A stretch of DNA of 64,000 nt from the NCBI RefSeq assembly GCF_002934685.1, contig NZ_NKHL01000119.1, forward strand, positions 49,985-113,984, in the 5' to 3' direction. Each line of letters begins with the position of its first letter. Positions within the stretch are counted from its first letter, which is position 1. Positions 26,123 to 36,000 of the stretch are shown piece after piece. The notes under the pieces were generated by a model, which searched no databases, was not told the DNA's origin, and saw only the letters and a list, made by a program, of their open reading frames with translations. The DNA is from Pseudomonas bohemica (GTDB lineage: Bacteria > Pseudomonadota > Gammaproteobacteria > Pseudomonadales > Pseudomonadaceae). Position numbers and translations under genes: made by a program.

Positions 26123-27586
26123 TCACGAAGAACAACTAATCTCCAAGTGTTTGCCCCAATCCGGCGGCCGCTGTGCATAGCTCTCCATCCCGGCCTGTTC
26201 CTCGAACGGCTTGCACAGCACTTGGTGCAGGCGGCGGACTTCGCTGTAGTCGCCCTGTTCGGCGGCTTCGATGGCGCGTTGGGCCAGATAGTTGCGCAGG
26301 ATGTACAGCGGGTTGACTGCGTGCATGCGGGTGCGACGGTCGTCCTGACTGGTTTCGGGTTCGCGGGCGACCCGTGCTGTGTAGGCATCACCCCAGGCGT
26401 CGAAGCCCAGCATGTCAACAAAGTCATCACGTAAACGGCCTACGACAATTTCAGGCGCTTCATCCCCGAGGCGGCGGAAGAACAGGCTGTAGTCGACGCC
26501 GCTGTTCTGCATCAATTGCAGCAGGCGGGCGATCAGCTCGGCGTCGTCGTCTTCGGCGGTGGTCAGTCCTAGTCGACGTCGCATCAGGTCCAGATAGTGG
26601 GCCTGATACAACGGAAGAAACATTCCCAATGCCTCGCGCAGTGCCTCAACGCCAATGAAGGGCGTGAGCGCCTGGGCCAGCGCGCTAAGGTTCCACTGGC
26701 CGATCGGTACCTGATTGCTGAAGGAGTAGCGGCCTTCATGGTCGGAGTGGTTACAGACGAAATGCTGGTCGAAATCGTCGAGAAAGGCGAACGGGCCGAA
26801 GTCGAAGGTAATGCCCAGAATCGACATGTTGTCGGTGTTCATCACGCCATGACAGAAGCCATAAGCCTGCCATTTGGCGATCAGCTCGGCCTGGCGTTCG
26901 ACGATCACGCGGAACATCGCCAGATACGGCTCGGGCTGCTCCAGGCATTCGGCGTAATGCAAAGAGAGCACGTGATCGGCCAGTTCTTTGAGTTGTTCGT
27001 TCTGTTGGGTGTAGAAAAAATATTCCAGGCTGCCGAAGCGCACATGGCTTTGCGCCAGACGCAGCACCATCGCCGCGCGTTCTTGCGTTTCTCGCCAGAC
27101 CGGCGTGGTCGAGCCGATCACACAGCCCGCACGGCTGGTCGGAATGCCCAAGGCATGCAGCGCTTCAGAGGCGAGAAACTCGCGAATTGACGAGCGCAAT
27201 ACGGCGCGGCCATCGCCCATGCGCGAATACGGCGTCTGCCCGGCGCCCTTGAGGTGCAAATCCCAGTGCTCACCGGCGTCGTTATAGACCTCGCCCAGCA
27301 GCAGGCCACGACCATCACCCAGACGCGGGTTATAGGCGCCGAACTGATGACCGGAATAAACCATCGCCCTCGGATCCGCTTCAGCCCAGAGCTTGTGGCC
27401 GCTGAACAACTCAGCGAAAACCGGCTCTTCGGCTTGCGCGGGGTCCAGATCCAACAAAGCCAGCGCCGCATCGCTTGCGACCACCAATCGGGGTTCGGCG
27501 ATGGGCTCAGGTAATACGGACGTGGAAAACGCGTCACCCAGGCGGGCGAAGCGGTTATCGAAGGTCAACTCGTCGAGGGCTTTCAA
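26123..27586 (-). CDS. selO: Protein adenylyltransferase SelO (YdiU)
   Basis: Pseudokinase-fold enzyme that transfers AMP to Ser/Thr/Tyr of proteins in redox homeostasis. 487 residues with the family signatures YSGHQFGAYNPRLGDGR, LKGAGQTPYSR, HGVMNTDNMS and the metal-binding DFGPF. It ends in CSS: the penultimate Cys replaces the selenocysteine of eukaryotic SelO. The start is TTG at 27586, with GGAGG six bases upstream. Last gene of the same-strand series nhaP2-mscK-selO. A perfect 11-base hairpin in the gap overlaps that ribosome-binding site. Confidence 0.95.
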   Translation of the reverse strand: MKALDELTFDNRFARLGDAFSTSVLPEPIAEPRLVVASDAALALLDLDPAQAEEPVFAELFSGHKLWAEADPRAMVYSGHQFGAYNPRLGDGRGLLLGEVYNDAGEHWDLHLKGAGQTPYSRMGDGRAVLRSSIREFLASEALHALGIPTSRAGCVIGSTTPVWRETQERAAMVLRLAQSHVRFGSLEYFFYTQQNEQLKELADHVLSLHYAECLEQPEPYLAMFRVIVERQAELIAKWQAYGFCHGVMNTDNMSILGITFDFGPFAFLDDFDQHFVCNHSDHEGRYSFSNQVPIGQWNLSALAQALTPFIGVEALREALGMFLPLYQAHYLDLMRRRLGLTTAEDDDAELIARLLQLMQNSGVDYSLFFRRLGDEAPEIVVGRLRDDFVDMLGFDAWGDAYTARVAREPETSQDDRRTRMHAVNPLYILRNYLAQRAIEAAEQGDYSEVRRLHQVLCKPFEEQAGMESYAQRPPDWGKHLEISCSS

Positions 27587-27595
27587 GGGATGCCT

Positions 27596-27623
27596 CCAGC
27601 AGAATGTCCGAGCATTCTGCTGG
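27596..27623 (-). promoter_or_regulatory. Hairpin overlapping the selO ribosome-binding site
   Basis: CCAGCAGAATG (27596-27606) and CATTCTGCTGG (27613-27623) form a perfect 11-base stem with a 6-base loop between the mscK stop and the selO TTG. On the transcribed minus strand the 3' arm merges into the GGAGG of selO. No T-run follows, so it is not a normal terminator. Confidence 0.6.
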
Positions 27624-27634
27624 GTTTATGGCTG

Positions 27635-30600
27635 TCAGTCGAGTTTGACGTCGGGAGGCTCAGGCACATCCTTCGGCGCCGCGGGCACGGAAGTGGGAGT
27701 AGCGATGTCCTTCTGCTCCGGCTCGATGGGCACCATCTTGTACTCCTGCCCCTGCATGTTTTTGAGGTAAACCTCCATCTGCCGGAACGAGATGTTGATG
27801 TGCTGCTTCTTGAATTCCTTGTTGATGAAGCGGTTGATTTCATCGAGCACCGGGTTGCGGTCGCCCAGGTCACGCACATGCATGCGCAGCTCGTGATCCA
27901 GCGTGCTTTCGCCGAAATTCAGGAAGTACACATGGGGCGCTGGTTCCTTGAGCACACGCGGGTTGTCCTGCGCTGCCTTGATGAGCAGGGTGCGCACCAG
28001 ATCCAGATCGGAGCCGTAATCGACGCCGAGCTTGAGCGTGACGCGGGTAATGGTGTCGGTCAGCGACCAGTTGATCAGTTGTCCGGTAATGAACGTCTTG
28101 TTCGGGACAATGATGTCCTTGCGGTCGAAATCGGTGATCGTGGTCGCACGAATGCGAATCTTGCTGACCGTGCCTGACAGGTTGCCGATGGTAATGGTGT
28201 CGCCGATCCGTACCGGGCGCTCGAACAGGATCATGATGCCGGAGATGAAGTTGGCGAAGATCTCCTGCATGCCGAAACCCAGGCCGACCGACAGCGCAGC
28301 CACCAGCCATTGCAGCTTGTCCCAACTTACGCCCAGTGCGGACAGCGTCGCGACGAAGCCGACACCGGCAATGATGTAGGACAACAGCGTGGTGGTTGCG
28401 TAGGAACTGCCTTGTTTGAGGTTCAGCTTCGACAGCACCAGTACCTCCAGCAGGCCGGGCAGGTTACCCGCCAGCACGAAGGTGATGCCGATGATCACCA
28501 ATGCGCCGATGAGGTCACCGAGGCTGATCGGTACCATGCTCATCGTCGCGCCGGTGCCACTGGTGTATTCGTACAGGGTGATGTTGTCCAGGTATGAGAA
28601 CACAGTGATCAGATCGGCCCAGACCAGATACAGAGCGCCGATGAACCCGCCGACCAGCGCCAGGCGAATCAGCCGCAACGACTGTTGGTTGACCTGCTCG
28701 ATGTCCAGCGTAGGCTCTTCGATCAGCGTCTCACCTTCGCCCGCTTCCTTGGCCGCCTGACGTTTGCTCAGCGCACGTTGATAGGCAAGACGGCGCGCCG
28801 CGACGCTCAGGCCCCGCACGAAGGCAGCTTCGATCACCAGCCACACCATCAGCAGGTAAAGCGTGTCGATCAAGCGGTCGCTGAGCTTGAGCGCGGTGTA
28901 GTAGTAGCCGAAGCACACCGCGAGGAACAGCGCGACCGGCAGGGCAGTAAACGCCAGACCTACCGCACGACGGAACAACGAGGCGTTCTGGTGCGTCGGG
29001 CTGGTCAGCAACAGACGCCCCAGTAGCCAGGTCATCATCGCGTAACAGGTCAGGACTACGGCGATACCGATCACGTCGTCGGCCAGCGCAGACGGCTCGT
29101 GTTCGGCGACCGCCACCACGGTCACCAGCGCCAGCACCACCAGCCCAAGACGGCGGATCCAGCCGCGCAGGAATTCAACCTGCACCTTCTCCCAGCGAAA
29201 GTGCAACTGCGCTACGCCACCCGGCGCAAGGATGCGGTAGGCCGTGTAGAACACCAGCCAGGCCAGGGAGATCTGCATCAGCGCCGCGCCCAGATTGACG
29301 TTCTGCTCGCGGGCGTCGATCTGCAATGCCAGTGCGCACAACGCCAGCGCCAGCGAAAGCGGCATTGCCAGCAAGATGTTGATGAAGATGGCCAGCGGCG
29401 TCTGCCACTGCCGGTCCCGCTTGAAGTGGCCAATGTCGCCGTGCAGCCGGTTGAGCTTGTCGTACAGCGCCTTGCGCTTCCACATCAGGGTGCCGATCAC
29501 CAGCAGCAGCGGCAGGAAGATCAGCGGGCGTTGGGTCAGCCCGTCAGTCAACTCGCTGACGGTAGAGGTCCAGGGCAGGGTGGTGAGTTGTTTGGTCAGG
29601 CGTGGTTTGACCCGCTCGAACCATTCCAGATCCAGCGGCTTGTTGCTGGGAATCCAGAACATCTGCTCGTCCAGGGTTTGACGCAGGCTGATGGCCGTGC
29701 TCACCAGTTGTTTCTGGTTGAGTTGCAGCGTGATGGATTCATTGAGCAGCGAGCTCAACTCTCTGTTGAGTCGTTCCAGCAGGTCGGTGCGGGTGGTGGC
29801 CAGGTCGAGCAGAGTCTTGCGCAGCGCCGGGGTGACGTCTTCGGGTTTCTGGGTTGCGAGCAGGGTGTCGACATAATTGGCCGGATTGCTCATCTGCTCG
29901 CGCTGTTGGTTGACCTCGAATTGGTACAGACGAATGTCGGCGATCTCGTCCGCCAGGCCGCTGTCGAGTTTCAGCTTGGGCAGCGATTGCTTCTGCTTAT
30001 AGAGAATCTTGGACAGCAACAGGCTGCCGCTCAGCACGTTGATCTGCTCGTCCAACGCCTGATCGGTCTGGGTGATCGCGTCAAGCTGGGTTTTGGTCTT
30101 GAGGTTCTGTTGGGTCAGTTCGTTGAGGCGGTCGGTGCCACGTAACAGGTAGTCGGAGAGCTTGAGGTTGGCGGCGCTTTCGGTCGCCAGCAGGCTGCTG
30201 CCCCCGGCCTTCTGTGCCTCGATCGACAGTTGCGTCACGGTTTGCTGAGACTGTGCGCGCCGCTTGTCATTGATCAGCGTCTGCAGGTCCTGGATTTCCT
30301 GGTCCTGACGGGCGACCTTCTCGGTGAGCAGGTCATGCTGACTGCCGCCCAGGTCCTGCAGCTGGCTGTTGCCGGCCAGTTCCTGGCGACGCAAGGCGAT
30401 CAGCGCGTTGATCGATGCCAGTTCGGCATTCAGTTGCGCACGCTGGTCGCCATTGATGGCCTTGCCGCCATCTTTGCCGGACTTGAGGATGCCATTGATG
30501 GCCTGGATGCGCGTCTGGCTATTGCTGATCTCCGCCTGAGCGCGTTCCGGCCGAGTCTGCGCGGTGATCGCCAGGCTGTTGGCGTCGTTCAGGGCCTTCT

Positions 30601-31003
30601 GCAGATCGGCCTGCTGGGTGCTGCGCTGGCTGAGCATCTGTTCGAGTTGCGGCACGTCCATATTGGCGTAGCGCTGGGCGACGGGGATCACCTTGCTGGC
30701 TTTGAGCTTTGCCAGGTCGCGCTGGTTTTCGCTGGTCTGCCTGGGCGCGTCCGCCAGTTGCTTCTTCAGGTCCTCCAGCTTTTGCTGGTTGTCCTTCTGG
30801 CTGCCGAGGAACCCGAGCGTCTGTTCGAGCACTTGCTGCAAGGCTTTCTGTTCATCGGCAGACAGTTTGCGGTCGGCGATCCTGTCCAGGCTCTGCTGAA
30901 CCGCGTCGCTGGAAGGTGGAGGCGTGTCGGCGGCGAAAACCGGGACGTTGGAAAGGCAAAGCCCCAGCAAGGCTGAGGCGAAAAAGGTACGCAGCGTGAA
31001 CAT
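27635..31003 (-). CDS. mscK: Mechanosensitive channel MscK/KefA family
   Basis: Giant MscS-type channel that releases ions and osmolytes under membrane tension. 1122 residues from the ATG at 31003 (MFTLRTFFASALLGLCLS signal peptide; a TTG six codons earlier is rejected). A large periplasmic coiled-coil region (about 25-480) precedes about 11 membrane helices (about 490-900). The MscS pore helix and beta domain follow, with the signature VGLGFGMQEIFANFISGIMI and VRIGDTITIGNLSGTV. The tail is Pro-rich and charged. Same strand as nhaP2 with a 36-base gap and upstream of selO, suggesting an osmotic-stress unit. Confidence 0.93.
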   Translation of the reverse strand: MFTLRTFFASALLGLCLSNVPVFAADTPPPSSDAVQQSLDRIADRKLSADEQKALQQVLEQTLGFLGSQKDNQQKLEDLKKQLADAPRQTSENQRDLAKLKASKVIPVAQRYANMDVPQLEQMLSQRSTQQADLQKALNDANSLAITAQTRPERAQAEISNSQTRIQAINGILKSGKDGGKAINGDQRAQLNAELASINALIALRRQELAGNSQLQDLGGSQHDLLTEKVARQDQEIQDLQTLINDKRRAQSQQTVTQLSIEAQKAGGSSLLATESAANLKLSDYLLRGTDRLNELTQQNLKTKTQLDAITQTDQALDEQINVLSGSLLLSKILYKQKQSLPKLKLDSGLADEIADIRLYQFEVNQQREQMSNPANYVDTLLATQKPEDVTPALRKTLLDLATTRTDLLERLNRELSSLLNESITLQLNQKQLVSTAISLRQTLDEQMFWIPSNKPLDLEWFERVKPRLTKQLTTLPWTSTVSELTDGLTQRPLIFLPLLLVIGTLMWKRKALYDKLNRLHGDIGHFKRDRQWQTPLAIFINILLAMPLSLALALCALALQIDAREQNVNLGAALMQISLAWLVFYTAYRILAPGGVAQLHFRWEKVQVEFLRGWIRRLGLVVLALVTVVAVAEHEPSALADDVIGIAVVLTCYAMMTWLLGRLLLTSPTHQNASLFRRAVGLAFTALPVALFLAVCFGYYYTALKLSDRLIDTLYLLMVWLVIEAAFVRGLSVAARRLAYQRALSKRQAAKEAGEGETLIEEPTLDIEQVNQQSLRLIRLALVGGFIGALYLVWADLITVFSYLDNITLYEYTSGTGATMSMVPISLGDLIGALVIIGITFVLAGNLPGLLEVLVLSKLNLKQGSSYATTTLLSYIIAGVGFVATLSALGVSWDKLQWLVAALSVGLGFGMQEIFANFISGIMILFERPVRIGDTITIGNLSGTVSKIRIRATTITDFDRKDIIVPNKTFITGQLINWSLTDTITRVTLKLGVDYGSDLDLVRTLLIKAAQDNPRVLKEPAPHVYFLNFGESTLDHELRMHVRDLGDRNPVLDEINRFINKEFKKQHINISFRQMEVYLKNMQGQEYKMVPIEPEQKDIATPTSVPAAPKDVPEPPDVKLD

Positions 31004-31039
31004 AGACACCGGGTCGAACAATCAGGAAAGGTGAGCAGT

Positions 31040-32782
31040 CTAGAGGAACAACCCGGGACCCGGGCGGCTTCCTTCGGGGAATCTGACGCCCACTTTGAGG
31101 ATCTTGTTCCCTTCCATAACTGCAACGGTCCAAATAGTTCCGTTCCATTCGATCTGGTCGCCGACGATTGGCGCGCCGCGATTTTTCTGAATGATGAACT
31201 GACTCAGCGGCATATTCGAATCCAGGCCGTCGAGCTTCAGACCGTACAACGCCGCGACAGCCCCGAGTTGAGCGTCTCCCTCGAGGACGAAGTCGCCGAA
31301 GAACCGCAAATCCTGACCTCGCTGCGGTGCCTGGCTGAACAGCTTGCCGAGGGCCGGGAGGTCGTGTTCGTGGCCGATGACGCAGAGCAGATCGTCGGTT
31401 TCAAGCACTGTACTACCCGACGGATGGAGCAGTTGCTGGCCCCGAAACAGCGCCGCAATCCGCGTGCCTTCTGGCATTTTCAGCTCGCGAAGCGCCGCGC
31501 CAATGCACCATTTTTCTGCGCCGAGACGGTAAATGAACAGCTCCCACTCGCTGGTGACGTGAACTTCCAGCGCCGCACGGGAGATCGGCGCGGGATCAGG
31601 CGGAACCGTCACCTTCAGCCACTTGGCCATCCACGGCAGGCTCGTGCCTTGAACCAGTAGCGAGACCAGCACGATGAAGAACGCCAGATTGAAGAACAGT
31701 TGAGCCTGTGGCAGACCCGCCATCAGCGGGAATACCGCGAGAATAATCGGCACTGCCCCGCGCAGACCGACCCAGGCGATGAAGGCTTTTTCCCGGCCGT
31801 GGAACACCCGGAACGGCAACAGGCCGGCCAGAACCGAAAGCGGGCGCGCCACAAGAATCATCCACAGCGCCAGCCCCAGTGCAGGCAGCGCGATCGGCAG
31901 CAGGTCGTGAGGTGTAACCAGCAGGCCGAGCACCAGGAACATGCCGATCTGAGCCAACCAGGCCATACCGTCGAGCATGTGCAGGATGCCATGGCGACTG
32001 CGAATCGGCTTGTTGCCCAACACCAGCCCGCATAGGTAAACCGCGAGGAAGCCGCTGCCGTGAATGGCGTTGGTCAGGGCGAACACCGCCAGCCCGCCGG
32101 CGATGACCAGAATCGGATAAAGACCGTTGGCCAGATTGATACGGTTGACCAGTTGCAGCATCAGCCAGCCGCCACCCAGGCCGACGATGGCGCCGATGCC
32201 GAACTCCTGAACCAGATGCCCCAACAGGCTCCAGTGCAGCCCCGTTTGGCCGCTGGAGATCATGTCGATCAGGGTCACGGTGAGGAACACCGCCATTGGA
32301 TCGTTACTGCCGGATTCGATTTCCAGGCTGGCTGTCACCCGTTCGTTCAGGCCCTTGCCGCCCAGCAACGAGAACACCGCCGCGGCGTCCGTGGAGCCGA
32401 CGATGGCGCCAATCAGCAAGCCCTGAATGATGTTCAGATCGAAAAGCCAGGCAGCGACCATGCCGGTCAGCCCGGTGGTGATCAACACGCCGACCGTTGC
32501 CAGCGAAAGGGCAGGCCAGAGCGCTACGCGGAAACTCGCCACCCGCGTTCGCAAGCCGCCGTCGAGCAGGATGACCGCCAGCGCGAGGTTGCCGACCAGA
32601 TAGGCCGTCGGGTAGTTGTCGAAGATGATACCGCCGCCATCGACGCCTGCGGCCATGCCGACCGCAAGGATGATCACCAGAATCGGGATGCCGAGACGTG
32701 ACGACAGCGAACTGACCAGAATACTTGCGCCCACCAGCAACGCGCCGATCAGGAACAGGCTGTTGATGGTCGTGGCATCCAA
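31040..32782 (-). CDS. nhaP2: K(+)/H(+) antiporter NhaP2 (CvrA) with RCK_C domain
   Basis: CPA1-type inner-membrane cation/proton antiporter. About 12-13 helices (residues 1-390) include GAIVGSTDAAAVFSLL and ESGSNDPMAVFLT, whose Asp pair sits in the transport site, and WVGLRGAVPIILA. A cytoplasmic RCK_C/TrkA_C-like regulatory domain (EGTRIAALFRGQQLLHPSG) and a CorC_HlyC-like tail follow. The start is TTG at 32782 with GGAG eight bases upstream, giving the conserved (M)DATTINSLFLIGAL opening. 580 residues. Divergent from the toxin gene. Confidence 0.92.
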   Translation of the reverse strand: MDATTINSLFLIGALLVGASILVSSLSSRLGIPILVIILAVGMAAGVDGGGIIFDNYPTAYLVGNLALAVILLDGGLRTRVASFRVALWPALSLATVGVLITTGLTGMVAAWLFDLNIIQGLLIGAIVGSTDAAAVFSLLGGKGLNERVTASLEIESGSNDPMAVFLTVTLIDMISSGQTGLHWSLLGHLVQEFGIGAIVGLGGGWLMLQLVNRINLANGLYPILVIAGGLAVFALTNAIHGSGFLAVYLCGLVLGNKPIRSRHGILHMLDGMAWLAQIGMFLVLGLLVTPHDLLPIALPALGLALWMILVARPLSVLAGLLPFRVFHGREKAFIAWVGLRGAVPIILAVFPLMAGLPQAQLFFNLAFFIVLVSLLVQGTSLPWMAKWLKVTVPPDPAPISRAALEVHVTSEWELFIYRLGAEKWCIGAALRELKMPEGTRIAALFRGQQLLHPSGSTVLETDDLLCVIGHEHDLPALGKLFSQAPQRGQDLRFFGDFVLEGDAQLGAVAALYGLKLDGLDSNMPLSQFIIQKNRGAPIVGDQIEWNGTIWTVAVMEGNKILKVGVRFPEGSRPGPGLFL

Positions 32783-33039
32783 GGGCGGTACTCCAGACAA
32801 AACGAAAATGAAAAGTATCCGAAGACTAGCCATGCAGTCCGCGTGCCAACGGATTTAACCCATTGAATTGGTTAGCTGTCAAAGCTTAATACCCACTCGT
32901 CTCAACGCATTCTTACAATCTAGACGTCAGGAACGCGGCTGTTTACCGCAAAAATCGCCTTGCATGAAGTACATATGTATCGCATTCGCAGGATGGAATG
33001 CCTTTACCCTAAAGCTTCGAACCACTGACAGGATGTCAA
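32783..33039 (+). promoter_or_regulatory. AT-rich divergent region upstream of the toxin gene
   Basis: 257 bases, visibly AT-richer than its left flank. It contains a perfect 10-base palindrome TACATATGTA (32970-32979). AGGA lies about seven bases before the ATG at 33040. No consensus promoter pair stands out. Confidence 0.4.
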
Positions 33040-36000
33040 ATGATGCGTAATGGACAGGATAAGGAGTTTCATACGATCGCCTCACAAAATCGGGAGAGAA
33101 ATGCACGTGCCAGGGAGGGATATAACGTGTGTACCGAATCGCGAGTGCGTTCTCACTATGGGCCTGGGGGCTCGCAATGGGCGGTGGGCCCGGATATACA
33201 GGTTTGGGTAGATGAAGACGGGAACATTGTCGACCCTACCCCCCCTTTCCTGCTCAAAGATTTTATTTCGCAAAAGCATATACAGTTTGAATCACCGCGT
33301 TATTACGCCCATGAAGCCGCCAAAAATTACGTTTTGGAGCATCTGGAATTAGATATCGATCCTGACCAGCTCTTGATCACAACCCTGTACATAGATGCCT
33401 ATGACCACGGAGACCGACGGGCCAATATCGCCTCTTCAATGACCCTGACCGAGGCGATGATGCGCAACTGGCAGCAGAACGGCGATGGTCATTTTTACGA
33501 TCATTTGGGCGTTCTGGAGGAGTACAGGCAGGGGGGATATCCCGCCAGAATCTCTGAGAAACCGCTGCCGCTTGGCGAATGTTTTGCCTACGAGGCGATT
33601 TACCGCAAAAGCAACCCCCAGCGTTTCGACGAAGGGACCCACGTAGCCATGGATCCGAAGAAGTTCAAGCGCTTCATTTGGGACGCGGATCTGCAGACAC
33701 GTTACGAGAAATCGCTGACGCGCTTTTGGGACCAGCACGGCGAAGACTACAACTTGCTCATCAAGGCGGCGCTTCTGAAGTCAGCCTACGTGCAGCACGA
33801 GGAAGGGTCGCTAACTGAAGACGATAAAGCCCTGGTGCTGAATGCGATGGGCCTGAACGCCCAGCAACCGTGGGATACGTTGACGTTCGAAACGTTCAGG
33901 GATGCTCCCTTGGTCCCGAGCCGGTTCACGTTTCGCGAACTGATGGTATATCGGTACGTCGCCTCCGGAATCATTGTGGTGAAGGATGAGTATGCAGAGA
34001 GGCTCGTGGTGTACATCCCTGGCAACTCTTCCCCTCTACATGCTTTCAAGGACATGACGGCGCTAAGCAACTGGTTTGCCTTACAGTGTAGACATCCGCT
34101 GCAAAGGAAGGCGCTGGAAGGGCAATTCCGGGCCGAAGACACCCCTGACGGGACTTTCCTTACCGGGATCCACACTGCCCTGGCATGCCTGGCGGCCTAT
34201 CCGCACAGGCTGACCGTCAACTCGTCTTTCTGGGATCCCGCCCACGAAATCCATCTCGGCCCTGCGCTTTCTCCATGGCCGTTTACCCATTTCAAGCGTA
34301 ACTTGCGCAGCCGTCTCGAATCCGACGGAAAAAGACTTATCCGAAGCCGCAGAGATTACAACGAGGAAGTGGCGGCTGAGATATTGACTAGCGCGATCAC
34401 CGTTACCGGCACTATTGCCGTCGCTGTACCCTTCCTTTGGATTCCCTTGGTAGCTATGTCCTCGGCTCTGATCGGAATCGGCGCTGATGAAGCGGCAGAG
34501 GGAACGGTCGAAGAACGGAAGGAGGGCGTTGGTCGGATCGTTTTTGGTGTACTCAACGCGGTGCCAGCCCTGGCTGAAGGGGCAGTGGGTGCCGTCGAGT
34601 TTGCAGGCGCCGCGGCACGTGCTGGCGACGAGGTGAGCGCCGGTGCCGCAGATGAAATCGGGCAGAAAATCGCCGGCCAAAGTGAAGAGGAACGAGCGGC
34701 GGGCCTCGCTGAGCAGCAACGAGCGCAAGCGCAAGCCGTTGAAGAAAGCCAGGAACGCGCCAGTGAATCGCCAGGTGAACGCCAGACTCGACTGGATCAG
34801 GAAGAGCAAGACCGGCGGGCTCTGAAAGCCCACTATGCAACGACGTTTGATAGTGTGAAAGCGTTTGGTATAGAGCCTGATGGGCTTCGCTCACTGACGC
34901 CTGAACTAAGGAAGGATCTGGCTAAACTTGAGTACGACATGCCGCTTGACGCCTCTGGTGCCTGGACTACGGACGATTTCGGTGCTGTCTACCGGGTCCC
35001 TCGTGCTGAGACAGGCCACACCCGTTATTTTGCTCGGGTGCATTCGAAAATCTACCAGGTAGAGCGAGTTGAAGAGGCGAAGCAATACCGAATCTTCTCT
35101 GAACATCCAGCTCTGAAAGGGCCCTACATCAAACAATCCAAGGGTTTCTACTCCGATATTGACTTGAGGCCTGGGCTTCGTGGCGGCGATAGCTATGTGG
35201 AAGTGGTGCCAGAGCCGATGCCAGAGCTGGCACCGGACGCTCTCAAGCCTCCTCACGCACAGCCTGCCGTGCGAATCGAAATACCGATGGATGGGATCGA
35301 AACAAGGGACGCGATTAATAGTGCCGGTGAGTCGGTCCAGGAGTTTTACGCCGACGGCACCCGTGTGACCTTCGACGCGGACATCGCAGCTTGGCGCAAG
35401 AATGCGCAAAAGGTGTTCTGGCGGAATAAAAAAAGTCGCTGGGTTTCCGGCACCGAGACCAAATACCTCAAGCTCACGGACAGGTACGGGTCGTGGATCA
35501 CCACCGAGGTTTACGAGTTTCCGCGCATACCTGGACTCCCATCGCAGGCCCGTGCTGTGGACCGAACCGTTCATCAGATATGGCTGGGTGACAGACTTCC
35601 CCGTGAGCAACTGATCGACACAATCAAAGGAAACATGAACACCAGTCCGGACCTCAAGTTCACGTTGCACGTTGATATTGAGGACAACGAGGCTCTCAGC
35701 GATTTGACGCTGGTAGAGCAGTTGCAGGCCAAATTTGCTGACTATCCCAACATGAAAATTTCAAATCTTCACAATGAGCCGTTTTACGAGGGGTTTCTCA
35801 GTGAGCCGGAAACAGCCGAGCCGTACGAGTACTTCAGAAGTGGTACGGGTGACAATTTTGCTGCCGCGTCCGATGTTCTGAGGTATCGACTGGTTCGAGA
35901 ATATGGCGGGATTTACATGGACTGCGATGACGTCATTCCTCGCTCGTTCGCGGGAGCTGAGTTGCTGTCTGGGCCAGGTGATCTGTTGGTGGGCGAGCCA

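Noticed and set aside
26123..26140. Selenocysteine at the SelO C-terminus
   Set aside because: The codon is Cys (CSS end) and no SECIS-like context is needed.
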